64,000 nt of DNA from Bacteroidales bacterium UBA3143 (lineage in GTDB: Bacteria > Bacteroidota > Bacteroidia > Bacteroidales > Dysgonomonadaceae). The notes beneath the pieces were generated by a model. The model had not been told where the DNA came from. It did not search any database and saw only the letters and a list, made by a program, of their open reading frames with translations. A program made the position numbers and the translations under genes. Shown here one piece after another: positions 18,686 to 28,117 of the stretch (the stretch's first letter is position 1; each line of letters starts with the position of its first letter). Where the stretch lies: the NCBI GenBank assembly GCA_002364735.1, contig DEZB01000030.1, positions 1 to 64,000 on the forward strand, read 5' to 3'.

Positions 18686-19363
18686 TCATTTCACACTTTG
18701 TACTAAAGCTTTCCATAATGCATCATCTGGAACAGGAGCTTCAACCTCTATCTTCTGGAGAGAAACAGGATGAATAAAAGAAACAGAACGGGCATGCAAG
18801 CTGATGCTTCCATCTCTGTTTGAGCGTTTTGCACCATATTTCAAATCACCTTTAATGGGACAACCAACTCGCGAAAGTTGAACACGTATTTGATGGTGAC
18901 GACCAGTCTCTAAATCTACATGTAGAAGGAAATAGTTATCTGACTGAGCAATTAATGAGTAATGCAGTATGGCTTTTTTGGTATTGGGTTTTTCAATATC
19001 AAATGCAGATGATTTATTTATCCTCTCGTTTTTAATAAGAAAATGCGTGAGAATATCCTCCTTTTTAGGCGGACGATTCTGCACAATAGCCCAATACACT
19101 TTCTCTACCTCATCATCTTTAAACATTTTGTTAAGTCGGGTCAATGCCTTACTTGTTTTTGCAAATATAACTACCCCACTTGTTGGCCTGTCAAGTCTGT
19201 GCGTCACACCACAAAAGACATTGCCTGGTTTATTATACTTCTCTCTCAAATAGTCTTTCACCATTTCCGACATAGGTTTATCGCCCGTTTTGTCACCTTG
19301 CACAATTTCGGATGATGCTTTATTTACAATTATGAGGTGGTTGTCTTCGTATAATACAGTCAT
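18686..19363 (-). CDS. RluA-type RNA pseudouridine synthase
   Basis: Converts uridine to pseudouridine in ribosomal or transfer RNA. It is 225 residues, only the catalytic domain with no S4 domain. The RluA motif HRLDRPTSGVVIFAKT holds the catalytic Asp58. The later motifs HVDLETGRHHQIRVQLSRVGCPIKGDLKYG and ISLHARSVSF are typical of the family. It resembles the short RluC/TruC-like members, and the exact target is uncertain. It is transcribed alone from a -7 element at 19418-19425. Confidence 0.9.
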   Translation of the reverse strand: MTVLYEDNHLIIVNKASSEIVQGDKTGDKPMSEMVKDYLREKYNKPGNVFCGVTHRLDRPTSGVVIFAKTSKALTRLNKMFKDDEVEKVYWAIVQNRPPKKEDILTHFLIKNERINKSSAFDIEKPNTKKAILHYSLIAQSDNYFLLHVDLETGRHHQIRVQLSRVGCPIKGDLKYGAKRSNRDGSISLHARSVSFIHPVSLQKIEVEAPVPDDALWKALVQSVK

Positions 19364-19417
19364 ACTAAAAAAGAGTCTTTATTATGGTTTTAAATTATCA
19401 TTCTATTCACAAAGACA

Positions 19418-19425
19418 CAAAAATA
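19418..19425 (-). promoter_or_regulatory. -7 element of the RluA-type gene
   Basis: TATTTTTG on the minus strand, 54 bp upstream of the start codon; no TTTG at -33. The rest of 19364-19564 holds no gene. Confidence 0.4.
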
Positions 19426-19564
19426 CTAATAATTGCTATTGAAAATAAATTTAAATAGTGAATAATAAATTAGCCGCAAAAACAACTTTTACTGAACTAA
19501 AAACACAAAGAAAGGATTATTAGATATTAAGATTAGAAAATACAATTGTTTTTTATGTGCAAAA

Positions 19565-19590
19565 GAGTGTCCAATAATTACTGGACACTC
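19565..19590 (-). terminator. Terminator of the susC-susD operon
   Basis: A 9-bp perfect stem (19565-19573 with 19582-19590) has an 8-nt loop and is followed on the minus strand by TTTTGC. It lies 63 bp after the susD stop. Confidence 0.75.
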
Positions 19591-19653
19591 CTTTATAACA
19601 TAATGTAATATTAACACTGAAATATTTAACTTAATGATATATCCTAAACCCCA

Positions 19654-21141
19654 CTATTTAGGCTCTATAATATACTCATTCTGAGTAAGATTTTTATTCA
19701 AATCTATTTGCTCTTGAGGTATAGGACAAATTAAATTCGTAGCATTTAATTTAAACCCTTTAGATTTCATAACTTCAACAGCTTTTTCTGTACGAATAAG
19801 GTCGAACCATCGATGTCCTTCGAATGCTAATTCAACACGTCGTTCGTTATCAACCAAATCTTTAAAAGCATTTTTGTTTGTAGTATTTTTATCATATGGA
19901 CTTACTTCGTTTGTGCTATATCCAAAGCCACGTCGACGAACCATGTTCAAATAGTCACACGCTTTTGTAGTTTCTCCATTTTCGTTTAAAGCTTCAGCAT
20001 ACATTAACAACACATCAGCATAACGAATAACTGGCCAATTATTATTAGAATCATAACTTTGATATGGTGTATCTTTATACTTTGTTATGTGTAATGCATT
20101 AACCCATTCATTTGATTTCTGTGCATTATAATAACCCAAAGCCATCGAATAATCTCTTCGAAGATCATTATCTTCGTAAGCATTAAACATATCCATAGTT
20201 GGCAAATTGTTCCCTCCTGTTCCACCAACAGGAACTACATTCGTGCCAGAGTTCTCAGGAGCAAAGTTATTGGCAAATCCACTTCCTTCTCCAAAACCAC
20301 CTTTTTTAAATTGAACATCAAAAATTGATTCTTTGTGGTTGTGATTATTTGGATCAAAAATACTTGCATAACCATCGATATTGATATCTCCAACTGTATT
20401 TTCTAATAGTTGATATTTACCACTTTGAATTACTTCTTCAAAAATTGTTTGGGCTTTTTTGAAATCTGACAGGGTCATATATATACTACCCAATAAAGAT
20501 TTTGCTGCGCCTGAAGTTGCTCTTCCAATATCATTCCCCGTATAAGATGCGGGAAGTTTTTCGGCCAGTTTCAAATCAGCAATTATTGAGGTATAGACAT
20601 CTTCAACTTTTGCTCTTGTTAATTGATAAGACTCTTGTATTGTAATTGGTTGTTTAACCAAAGGTACATCTCCAAACACTCTAACTAAATTATAGTACAT
20701 TAAGGACCTTAAGAAAGTAGCCTCAAGTTTATATCTTTCCTTTAAGTCAGCATCCATTTCAATAGCATCAATTCTTGAAATAATAGTATTTGCTCTATAA
20801 ATACCGTTATAACTTGTATTCCAAAAATTAGCCAAATAAGGATTTAATGTTCTAATATAATACTTATCAAACTCATCTTGATCTGAAACAGATCCTGATA
20901 ACTGATTACTGGTATTATCTGAAGGAATTTCGGAAAACACATACCAGTTACTTCCATACATATTTCCTTCTTGTAAGACTGAATACGTACCATTTAAAGC
21001 TGATCGAAAATCGTCAGGTGTTTTGAAAAACACCTCTTCACTCAATTGTGTTTTTGGGTTTAAGTTCAAAAAATCGTTGTTGCATGAACTCAAGCAACCA
21101 ATTACAATGAGTATAATGGATAATTTGTAGATCTTATTCAT
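19654..21141 (-). CDS. SusD/RagB family outer-membrane nutrient-binding lipoprotein
   Basis: The surface-exposed lipoprotein that forms the lid over the SusC-type channel and binds glycans or peptides. It is 495 residues. The signal peptide has the lipobox GCLSSC near residue 20, followed by NND. The N-terminal NLNPKTQLSEEVFFKTPDDFRSALNGTYS is typical of the RagB/SusD family, as are the tetratricopeptide-like helices and the C-terminal RRVELAFEGHRWFDLIRT motif. It lies 12 bp after susC. The substrate cannot be read from the sequence. Confidence 0.94.
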   Translation of the reverse strand: MNKIYKLSIILIVIGCLSSCNNDFLNLNPKTQLSEEVFFKTPDDFRSALNGTYSVLQEGNMYGSNWYVFSEIPSDNTSNQLSGSVSDQDEFDKYYIRTLNPYLANFWNTSYNGIYRANTIISRIDAIEMDADLKERYKLEATFLRSLMYYNLVRVFGDVPLVKQPITIQESYQLTRAKVEDVYTSIIADLKLAEKLPASYTGNDIGRATSGAAKSLLGSIYMTLSDFKKAQTIFEEVIQSGKYQLLENTVGDINIDGYASIFDPNNHNHKESIFDVQFKKGGFGEGSGFANNFAPENSGTNVVPVGGTGGNNLPTMDMFNAYEDNDLRRDYSMALGYYNAQKSNEWVNALHITKYKDTPYQSYDSNNNWPVIRYADVLLMYAEALNENGETTKACDYLNMVRRRGFGYSTNEVSPYDKNTTNKNAFKDLVDNERRVELAFEGHRWFDLIRTEKAVEVMKSKGFKLNATNLICPIPQEQIDLNKNLTQNEYIIEPK

Positions 21142-21153
21142 AGTTTTTATGTT

Positions 21154-24100
21154 TTAAAATGTGAGATTGAATCCTATTGTAAACGATTTAGCCAGTGGAT
21201 ACATACCATAATCTGTACCTGGAGCTAAAGCACTATCTTGGTTGAAGCTGGTTTCAGGATTAAATCCACTATATTTTGTCCATGTGAGCATGTTCTGACC
21301 AGACAAATATACACGTAAGCTTTCTAAAGATATTTGCTTCATCACTCCTTGAGGTAATGTATATCCTAAAGTCATGTTGTTAAGACGAACGAAAGATCCA
21401 TCTTCAACCCAGCGAGAAGAAATTGCATTATTTTGTCCTGTTGTCTGAGAATTAGCTCGAGGAGTCCATCCATCACCTGGGTTTTGTTCAGATTGCCATC
21501 TATTGAGGACATCTTTCATTTGACCTTGATTGCCCTCTAATTGTGTGTAAAATCTTTTTCCAAGATGTAGAATTTCATTTCCTTGAACTCCTTGAATTAA
21601 AAAACTTAGATCAAAACTTTTATACCTCATCTGGTTGTTAATTCCCCACGTGAAATCTGGGATATTATTCCCAATCACAGTCCTATCATTGGCATCGATG
21701 GCTTTATTGCCATCAATATCTGCAAATTTAACATCACCAACTTTAGAGTTTGATAATTTAGGATTTGAATCAAGGTCTTGTTGATTCATATAAACGCCGA
21801 TTTGTTTATAACCATAAAAACTACCAATAGGATGACCAATTTTTGTGATATTTGTGCTTCCAACTCCACCACCGCTATAAATTGGATCTCCTGAAGCACC
21901 GAGAGCGATTACCTCGTTTTTCAAGAAAGAGATATTAAAATTAGTAGACCATGAAAAATCCTTCTGATCAAAATTTATTGTATTAACACTGAATTCCAAA
22001 CCTTTATTATCCATCTTACCAACATTTTGCCATGCATTTGTAAATCCTGATGCTGACGGAATCTTAACATTCAACAATAAATCTGATGTTTTACGAAGAT
22101 ACGCATCTACTGTAAAGCTTAATCGATTATTTAGCAATATCACATCAAGCCCCATGTCGTATTGTTTTGTTTTTTCCCAAGTAAGATCAGCATTAGATAT
22201 AGAAGACTGCGCAGAACCTGCAACAATGTTACCAATACCAGTTCCAAATACATAATTGGCATTATTCATAAGTCCGATGGCACCGTAATTAGTGATACTA
22301 TTATTACCAGTAAGACCAATGCTGGCACGCAACTTTAAATCATCCAACCAACCAATTCCGCTCATAAAATTTTCTTGAGAAGCTCTCCATGCTATTGATG
22401 CTGAAGGAAAATAACCGAAACGACTATTTTTGCCAAATCTGGAACTTCCATCGGAACGTATTGAAGCTGTTAGGTAATAGCGATTATCATATCTGTAGTT
22501 AATACGTCCTAAGTAAGAAAGTAGGGCCCATTCGGTATAATCAGATGTGCCACTCTTAACTGTTGCATCATTAATAGTTTTAATTACATCTGTAGGAAAA
22601 TTGCTCCCAGTGGCCTCATTCATCTTATACATATTTTTTTGAATTGTGAAACCAAGCAAACCATCTACTTCATGTTTTTCTCCAAATGTCTCATTATATG
22701 CCAGTGTATTTTCATTCAACCAGTTAAATATATCTATAGATCTATCAGTGCCCACTCTTGCCGTTGCAGGTAGAGGAGCAACATTACCATTGTTTGGCAC
22801 ATTGGATGGTCTAAAATAGTTATAACGTGAATTCAAAAAGTCACCTCCAATAGTTGATTTAAAAATCAGATTAGACAAAAGAGAAACTTCGGCATAAGCA
22901 TTTGCAAATAACCTCAAAGTGGAAGTTTTATTATCAATATCTGATGCAATAGCAACACCATTGGGCACACCAGTTAGACCATCTCCCGAAAATGCATACA
23001 TAGTTTGCGAAGCCCATGTGCCATCAGGATTGTAAACTGGTACTACAGGTGTGCTTGCCAAAGCTGCATTCACAACACCATCACCAGCCCAATGACCTTC
23101 AGGAACTTGATTTTCATTGGAGTAAGTTGGGGCAATATTTACTCCTAACTTCAACCAGTTGTTCAATTTTGAGTCAATTTTTGCTCTTGCCGAAAAACGT
23201 TGAAAGTCACTACCAATGATAATTCCTTTTTGATCAAAATAGCCACCAGTAAACATATACTTGGTGTCTTCAGTACCTCCATTGACGCTCAATTGATAAT
23301 TTTGAACGGGTGCATTTCTGAATATTTCATCTTGCCAGTTTGTGCCTTTACCTAATTTAGCAACAGCATCGACATCATCATAAAAAGCAGGATATCTATA
23401 TCTATTTCCTGCAGGACGCGATCCTACTGGATCATTAATTGATGCTCCGGGAACATTGTCAAGATAGTTTCTATTAAATGCTTCTTTCGAAATCATAATG
23501 AACTCTTGTGCATCAAGCATATCCATTCTTTTTGACACATCCTGAACCCCATAATAAGCATCCAGGGTAACAGATGCTTTTCCAGTTCTTCCACTTTTTG
23601 TAGTAACCAAAACAACACCATTAGCAGCACGCGAACCATAAATGGCGGCCGAAGAAGCATCTTTTAAAACCTCAATTGACTCAATATCATTGGGATTGAC
23701 AGAGTTAAGATTTTGCTCTGCCAAGGGATATCCGTCAACAACGTATAAGGGAGAACTTGATGCAGAAATAGAACCCACTCCCCTAATTCTTATCGTTGCC
23801 CCCTCACCTGGTTTACCAGCAGTTTGCTGCACTTGAACTCCTGATAATTGTCCTGCTATTGCCTGTGTGGCATTGGGTACTTTCATGTCTTTCATAGACT
23901 TGGCTGATATTTGTCCAACTGAGCCTGTTAAGTCTTTCTTTTTGACAATACCATAACCAACGACTACAAGTTCTTCCAATGCTTCAGTATCTTCAGAAAG
24001 AATAATTTCAATAGATGAACGACCGTTTACATCGATCATCTGACTTTTCATACCAACATATGATACTTCAAGTCTTCCATTTGCAAGAATATTGTTTAAC

Positions 24101-24300
24101 TCAAATCTTCCATCTACATCAGTAACTGTTCCTGAAGTAGTTCCAACCACTTGTAGAGTAACCCCAATAAGAGGCTCACCATATAAATCTTTCACCACTC
24201 CGTTCACATTAATATTTTGTGCAGAAAGACTCAACGAAAATGTCCATATGAACATGAACAGAATACTTTTAGATAAATTCAAATAATCTTTTTTTTTCAT
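21154..24300 (-). CDS. SusC/RagA family TonB-dependent transporter
   Basis: An outer-membrane barrel that imports oligosaccharides or peptides with its SusD partner, driven by TonB. It is 1048 residues from the ATG at 24298-24300 (MKKKDYLNLSK, then a signal peptide ending LSLSAQ). The frame is open about 20 codons further upstream, but that extension precedes the signal peptide and is not kept. A carboxypeptidase-regulatory-like domain (about 32-105) is followed by the TonB-box-like EELVVVGYG. Next comes the plug domain with QLSGVQVQQTAGKPGEGATIRIRG and a barrel ending in FTIGFNLTF. No sigma/anti-sigma pair, hybrid two-component regulator or CAZyme is adjacent. Confidence 0.95.
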   Translation of the reverse strand: MKKKDYLNLSKSILFMFIWTFSLSLSAQNINVNGVVKDLYGEPLIGVTLQVVGTTSGTVTDVDGRFELNNILANGRLEVSYVGMKSQMIDVNGRSSIEIILSEDTEALEELVVVGYGIVKKKDLTGSVGQISAKSMKDMKVPNATQAIAGQLSGVQVQQTAGKPGEGATIRIRGVGSISASSSPLYVVDGYPLAEQNLNSVNPNDIESIEVLKDASSAAIYGSRAANGVVLVTTKSGRTGKASVTLDAYYGVQDVSKRMDMLDAQEFIMISKEAFNRNYLDNVPGASINDPVGSRPAGNRYRYPAFYDDVDAVAKLGKGTNWQDEIFRNAPVQNYQLSVNGGTEDTKYMFTGGYFDQKGIIIGSDFQRFSARAKIDSKLNNWLKLGVNIAPTYSNENQVPEGHWAGDGVVNAALASTPVVPVYNPDGTWASQTMYAFSGDGLTGVPNGVAIASDIDNKTSTLRLFANAYAEVSLLSNLIFKSTIGGDFLNSRYNYFRPSNVPNNGNVAPLPATARVGTDRSIDIFNWLNENTLAYNETFGEKHEVDGLLGFTIQKNMYKMNEATGSNFPTDVIKTINDATVKSGTSDYTEWALLSYLGRINYRYDNRYYLTASIRSDGSSRFGKNSRFGYFPSASIAWRASQENFMSGIGWLDDLKLRASIGLTGNNSITNYGAIGLMNNANYVFGTGIGNIVAGSAQSSISNADLTWEKTKQYDMGLDVILLNNRLSFTVDAYLRKTSDLLLNVKIPSASGFTNAWQNVGKMDNKGLEFSVNTINFDQKDFSWSTNFNISFLKNEVIALGASGDPIYSGGGVGSTNITKIGHPIGSFYGYKQIGVYMNQQDLDSNPKLSNSKVGDVKFADIDGNKAIDANDRTVIGNNIPDFTWGINNQMRYKSFDLSFLIQGVQGNEILHLGKRFYTQLEGNQGQMKDVLNRWQSEQNPGDGWTPRANSQTTGQNNAISSRWVEDGSFVRLNNMTLGYTLPQGVMKQISLESLRVYLSGQNMLTWTKYSGFNPETSFNQDSALAPGTDYGMYPLAKSFTIGFNLTF

Positions 24301-24465
24301 TAATTCATTTTTTTGATTGTTAATACCCAGGATAAGGATTTTAATTTGAATAGTGTACAAAACGGTCTTCGCCTTTTAATTTATTTATCTCGTATATTTA
24401 TTGTAATAAATTTAATTATAAGCTATGTGATTATAATTAAAAAGTCTAAAGAATGACATCCTTCA

Positions 24466-24496
24466 CAAAGATAATATTAAAATATGTATCACCAAA
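24466..24496 (-). promoter_or_regulatory. Promoter of susC-susD
   Basis: Minus strand: TTTG (24493-24496), a 19-bp spacer, then TATCTTTG (24466-24473), an exact Bacteroidetes consensus. It gives a leader of about 160 nt before the susC start. Confidence 0.75.
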
Positions 24497-24638
24497 TTAT
24501 TCATAGTTGATATTTATTTTATTTATATCTATGAACACGCACTTTTTTAAGAACATTTATTCTCATACTTCTAATTATAGTTTATTGCTTTTATATTATA
24601 ATACACTCAAATGTAAATATATTTAAGACCTTTGATCT

Positions 24639-24890
24639 CTTCAGTGATCACTTTACAAACGTTTTATAGCTATTGAACCGTTCATAAACCTTCTCGTAAT
24701 TATTCTATGACCATTGAAGTGTTCATGAGTCATCTTGTAAATGTTTTATAGTTATTGAAGTGTTCATGAGTCTTATCGTAAATATTTTATCGTCATTGAA
24801 ATGTTCATGAATCATCTCGTAAAGGTTTTATCGTCATTGAAGTGTTCATGAATAATATCGTAAAGGTTTTATGGCTGTTGAAGTGTTCAT
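24639..24890. repeat. 41-bp degenerate tandem repeat array (A)
   Basis: About six imperfect copies. The recurring GTTCAT core starts at 24680, 24721, 24762, 24803, 24844 and 24885, exactly 41 bp apart each time; a diverged copy precedes them. Each unit has the form GTTCATGAnTCATCTCGTAA, then A-GTTTTAT-GTCATTGAAGT. Small palindromes (TCATGA; CGTAAA-GGT-TTTATCG) recur in each unit. The array lies between the susC promoter and the fabG stop. The rest of 24497-25084 holds no gene. Confidence 0.85.
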
Positions 24891-25084
24891 TCATTAAGAT
24901 TATACTATTTTTGACGCTAAAATTTGTTTCAGGTGAATGTTTTTCAATACAATTTCATCAATCCGTCATAACGAAGAAAAGACACAATTAATTGCGTCTT
25001 TTCTCATCATTCTACACAAATATTATTCGCAGAATGCTATATTAAATTAATGCACTTTATGATATGCATTGTAGTTTAACAGTA

Positions 25085-25831
25085 TTATGTATTCATTCCT
25101 CCACAAACGTGAATCACCTGTCCACTAACATACGAAGATAAATCGGATGCTAAATATAATGCTGTGTTTGCAACGTCTTCGGGAGTTCCCCCACGGCGTA
25201 ATGGTATTTGTTGTGCCCATTGCTTGCGCACTTCTTCAGACAGTGCTCCAGTCATATCGGTGATGATAAACCCTGGTGCAATAGCGTTGACACGAATGTT
25301 GCGTGAGCCAATTTCTTTGGCCATCGATTTAGTCAAACCAATCATTCCCGCCTTAGAGGCTGAATAGTTAGCTTGTCCGGCATTTCCCGAAACACCTACT
25401 ACAGAACTCATGTTGATGATGCTTCCACTTTTTTGACGCATCATGATGGGTGTAATTGCATGAGTAAAGTTAAAAGCCGACTTGAGGTTTACATTTATCA
25501 CCATGTCCCATTGTTTCTCGTCCATGCGCATCATCAATCCGTCGCGCGTTATACCTGCATTGTTAACAAGAATATCAATAACTCCAAAATCTTCTTTAAT
25601 CTGGTCAACCACTTTATGCGTATCTTCAAAGTTTGCAGCGTTTGATGCATAACCTTTCACTTTTACGCCTAATGCAGCAATTTCCTTTTCGGTTGCCTTC
25701 ACATTATCGTCAATTGAGAGATCTGTAAATGCAATATTTGCGCCTTCTTGTGCAAAACGCAATGCAATAGCTTTGCCAATGCCGCGAGCAGCACCAGTGA
25801 CGATTGCGGTTTTACCTTCTAATAGTTTCAT
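25085..25831 (-). CDS. fabG: 3-oxoacyl-[ACP] reductase (SDR family)
   Basis: Reduces 3-oxoacyl-ACP with NADPH in fatty acid elongation. It is 248 residues, typical of FabG. The cofactor loop TGAARGIGKAIALRFA lies at 12-27, NNAG near 90, and the catalytic serine-tyrosine-lysine set in NMSSVVGVSGNAGQANYSASKAG at about 140-162. The C-terminus ends YVSGQVIHVCGGMNT. It lies 37 bp downstream of the TetR gene in the same direction, so it is probably controlled by that regulator. An unrelated short-chain dehydrogenase role is possible but less likely given the match. Confidence 0.93.
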   Translation of the reverse strand: MKLLEGKTAIVTGAARGIGKAIALRFAQEGANIAFTDLSIDDNVKATEKEIAALGVKVKGYASNAANFEDTHKVVDQIKEDFGVIDILVNNAGITRDGLMMRMDEKQWDMVINVNLKSAFNFTHAITPIMMRQKSGSIINMSSVVGVSGNAGQANYSASKAGMIGLTKSMAKEIGSRNIRVNAIAPGFIITDMTGALSEEVRKQWAQQIPLRRGGTPEDVANTALYLASDLSSYVSGQVIHVCGGMNT

Positions 25832-25868
25832 ATTATTCTTTTATTAAAATGATGTTGAATATATCTAT

Positions 25869-26453
25869 TTACTTCTTAGTAATTCCTTTGAAAATTATAT
25901 TGGCAACAGTAGTTCGATCAATAGTGTCTGAAGAGTTAGGATTCATTACTCCTCTTATATATGGAACCTCTAAACCTTTGAGCGCAAAATGAAGTATCCG
26001 GGCTGTTTTCATGCTGTCAACCATTTCAAATTCACCCGATTCAATACCCTCGTCTAAAATCATTCGTAGGAAATCAATCTCTTTTTTATCAAAAGTCTTT
26101 CTAACATTTTCTACACGGAATATATCGCGAAAAAAGTCTCCTCTTAGAGTTCCGTTTCGTGTAACTACTTGTTTGATTATTTCGAGGCGCGTAACGAAAA
26201 ATAGCAGCAGCTTGTCATTAGCAGTAGTCTCTTTGTCAACTGTTACTTTTAGTTGATTGTACATACTGTCTAATTCTGACTCGATAACAGCATCGTATAT
26301 TTCTTTTTTGTTGCGAAAGTAAGTATACAATGTACGACGACCTCTTTGCGATGCTTCCGCAATATCATTCATAGTTGTATTTTCAAAACCAGACTTGGCG
26401 AAAAGCTGTCTGGCTTTTTCCATCAACATATCTCTTGTTTTCATTGACGACAT
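25869..26453 (-). CDS. TetR/AcrR family transcriptional regulator
   Basis: A 194-residue repressor-type regulator. The N-terminal helix-turn-helix (about 8-55) reads ARQLFAKSGFENTTMNDIAEASQRGRRTLYTYFRNKKEIYDAV, matching TetR proteins. The C-terminal ligand domain is unassigned. It is followed by fabG 37 bp later, which suggests control of lipid synthesis. An 8-bp inverted repeat next to its start codon overlaps its -7 element, as expected for self-repression. A second ATG lies three codons in (26444). Confidence 0.9.
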   Translation of the reverse strand: MSSMKTRDMLMEKARQLFAKSGFENTTMNDIAEASQRGRRTLYTYFRNKKEIYDAVIESELDSMYNQLKVTVDKETTANDKLLLFFVTRLEIIKQVVTRNGTLRGDFFRDIFRVENVRKTFDKKEIDFLRMILDEGIESGEFEMVDSMKTARILHFALKGLEVPYIRGVMNPNSSDTIDRTTVANIIFKGITKK

Positions 26454-26455
26454 AA

Positions 26456-26482
26456 TTGCACATTTTTATAACTAATGTGCAA
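26456..26482. promoter_or_regulatory. Likely TetR operator
   Basis: A perfect inverted repeat, TTGCACAT (26456-26463), 11 bp, ATGTGCAA (26475-26482). It begins 3 bp upstream of the regulator's start codon and runs into the -7 element at 26480-26487, so a bound dimer would block initiation. Confidence 0.65.
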
Positions 26483-26512
26483 ATTTAAGAATAAAAATTC
26501 ATATCGAACAAC
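26480..26512 (-). promoter_or_regulatory. Promoter of tetR-fabG
   Basis: The -7 element is TAAATTTG (26480-26487). At 21 bp upstream stands GTTG (26509-26512), a one-mismatch -33. It overlaps the candidate operator. Confidence 0.55.
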
Positions 26513-26614
26513 TAATAGCAAGTAAAATAGCCATAAATAAGTAGAAAATAATATACAAGAGATTTCTAAGCTTGAAAGTCTCTGTGATTAACAATAAGAA
26601 TAACCTTAAGATGG

Positions 26615-27298
26615 TTATTGAGTCTTCAACTCTTTTGGTTTTTGCAAAGTTGGAAATATGCGCTGAACGTTCTGAGCTATTTGTGTGGCAAAGTATTCTA
26701 TGTCTTGATTTAAAGCAGAAGATATTTGTTGATAAACTTCCAAAATGGTTGTTTCGGACTCATCTGTTTCACAAAAAAGAGCATCATATGGAATAAATTC
26801 GAGTGCATCAACATTAAACCGTTCGCCCAATGAAAACATAAATCCTACCTTTGTCATCTGTTGCGCAACTTGGGCATTACCTCTAAAGCCATGTATTATC
26901 CATGGTTGAATAGGTTCAGCTTCTTTGCGTATGTGATACAACTCCTCCCATGCTTTGACAGCATGTATGATTAGTGGTTTTTTCAGTTGTTCAGAGAGTT
27001 CTATGTGACGTTTAAATACAGGAATCTGGACATTGAATGGAGGACCTTTTATTTTATCTAACCCAGTTTCTCCAATAGCAATGATGCGTGGATTAGAAGC
27101 AATTTCTATGAGGTATTTCATCTGTGATTCGCTTTCTTCGGAATACCATGGATGAATACCACAAGAAAAACTGTGGCGTTTGTATGTTTCTTTAGCAAAC
27201 TCAAATTCTAAAGGATAAACATCAAGTATGCACGAATGATAAGGGTCATCATTATCTTCTAATAGAATTTGATGTGTATGAATATCGTATAGTTCCAT
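26615..27298 (-). CDS. TatD family metal-dependent hydrolase
   Basis: A 227-residue cytoplasmic protein of the TatD deoxyribonuclease-like amidohydrolase family. It is a little shorter than the usual 250-260. The N-terminal metal motif is YDIHTHQI, close to the family HxH. GIHPWY, IAIGETGLDK, the PLIIHAVKAWEE histidine, WIIHGFRGN and a late ETDESE follow in family order. It is the last gene of the DUF4271-hemD-rnpA-yidD-tatD run. The substrate is uncertain: DNA exonuclease and D-tyrosyl-tRNA or general amidohydrolase activities are reported for the family. Confidence 0.87.
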   Translation of the reverse strand: MELYDIHTHQILLEDNDDPYHSCILDVYPLEFEFAKETYKRHSFSCGIHPWYSEESESQMKYLIEIASNPRIIAIGETGLDKIKGPPFNVQIPVFKRHIELSEQLKKPLIIHAVKAWEELYHIRKEAEPIQPWIIHGFRGNAQVAQQMTKVGFMFSLGERFNVDALEFIPYDALFCETDESETTILEVYQQISSALNQDIEYFATQIAQNVQRIFPTLQKPKELKTQ

Positions 27299-27360
27299 TA
27301 GATATTAAATAAAAGAATTATCTTGGACAAAGTAATATATATAATGTAAATGTACCTTAT

Positions 27361-27627
27361 TCAGGGCACAGGATCGTAACCATTCCCTCCCCATGGATGG
27401 CAACGCCCAATGCGTTTGGCTGCCAACAAAGAACCTTTGAATGGACCGTGTTTCTTTATTGCCTCTATGGCATATTGGGAGCATGTAGGTAAGTATCGAC
27501 ATGTTTGAGGTTTTAGTGGAGATATGGCATGTCGGTAAAAAACAATAGGGGCTATGAGTATCTTCCCTCCTATTTTGTTTAGTTTACTCACCTTGTTCTG
27601 TTTTTTTGATACGATCTGTAATTTCAC
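27361..27627 (-). CDS. yidD: Membrane protein insertion efficiency factor YidD
   Basis: A small protein thought to help YidC insert membrane proteins. The core [39 protein letters not shown], with two conserved cysteines, and the end [15 protein letters not shown] match YidD throughout. Two starts are possible. The ATG at 27625-27627 gives 88 residues and overlaps rnpA by 44 bp. A GTG at 27589-27591 gives 76 residues and overlaps the rnpA stop by 8 bp, a length closer to relatives. It lies in the conserved rnpA-yidD order. Confidence 0.93.
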   Translation of the reverse strand: MKLQIVSKKQNKVSKLNKIGGKILIAPIVFYRHAISPLKPQTCRYLPTCSQYAIEAIKKHGPFKGSLLAAKRIGRCHPWGGNGYDPVP

Positions 27628-27994
27628 TCAATGCTTTTTGCATTGCTTTTTGTATAGTGGGATAATCAGAGACATCATCCTTAACATAAATAAAAGCTAT
27701 GTCCAGTGATTTATAATCAGATGCCTCGTAGTCCATCATTGTTTTGTTCAACCGATATGATTCACGAATCAATCTTTTAATTCTATTACGTTGTGATGCT
27801 TTCTTTATTCTTTTCTTAGGCACACTTACTAATATAGAACACATGGATTCTCTTCTTTGTTCGTATACAAGATAGATAACTCGGAGAGGAAAACTAATAA
27901 AGCTTATACCTTCTTTAAAAAGTGTATCAATTTTTATTGTTCCTGTAAGTCGTTCTTTCTTAGTTAATGTAAATCTTTCTTCAATTTTTTTCAT
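27584..27994 (-). CDS. rnpA: Ribonuclease P protein component
   Basis: The protein subunit of RNase P, which matures the 5' ends of tRNAs. I start it at the ATG at 27992-27994 ([18 protein letters not shown]), giving 136 residues; the frame is open six codons further. The RNR-like signature is [25 protein letters not shown], and the central [11 protein letters not shown] strand fits the family. It is followed by yidD with overlap and preceded by hemD. The usual neighbour rpmH is not here, which is normal for Bacteroidales. Confidence 0.92.
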   Translation of the reverse strand: MKKIEERFTLTKKERLTGTIKIDTLFKEGISFISFPLRVIYLVYEQRRESMCSILVSVPKKRIKKASQRNRIKRLIRESYRLNKTMMDYEASDYKSLDIAFIYVKDDVSDYPTIQKAMQKALSEITDRIKKTEQGE

Positions 27995-28117
27995 ATATGG
28001 ACAATAAAGCACGTTGTATTAAGCTTAGCTTTATAAAAAAAATGATTTTACATTTGAAGATGACTGCTACACATATTATTAATAAAAGAAAGTAGATTTG
28101 AATACTACCAAGATGAA

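Noticed and set aside
24301..24360. N-terminal extension of SusC from 24360
   Set aside because: It would put 20 residues before a normal signal peptide that starts MKKKDYLNLSK.
24639..24890. Repeat array considered as CRISPR
   Set aside because: The units are contiguous and drift throughout; there are no constant repeats with unique spacers and no cas genes.
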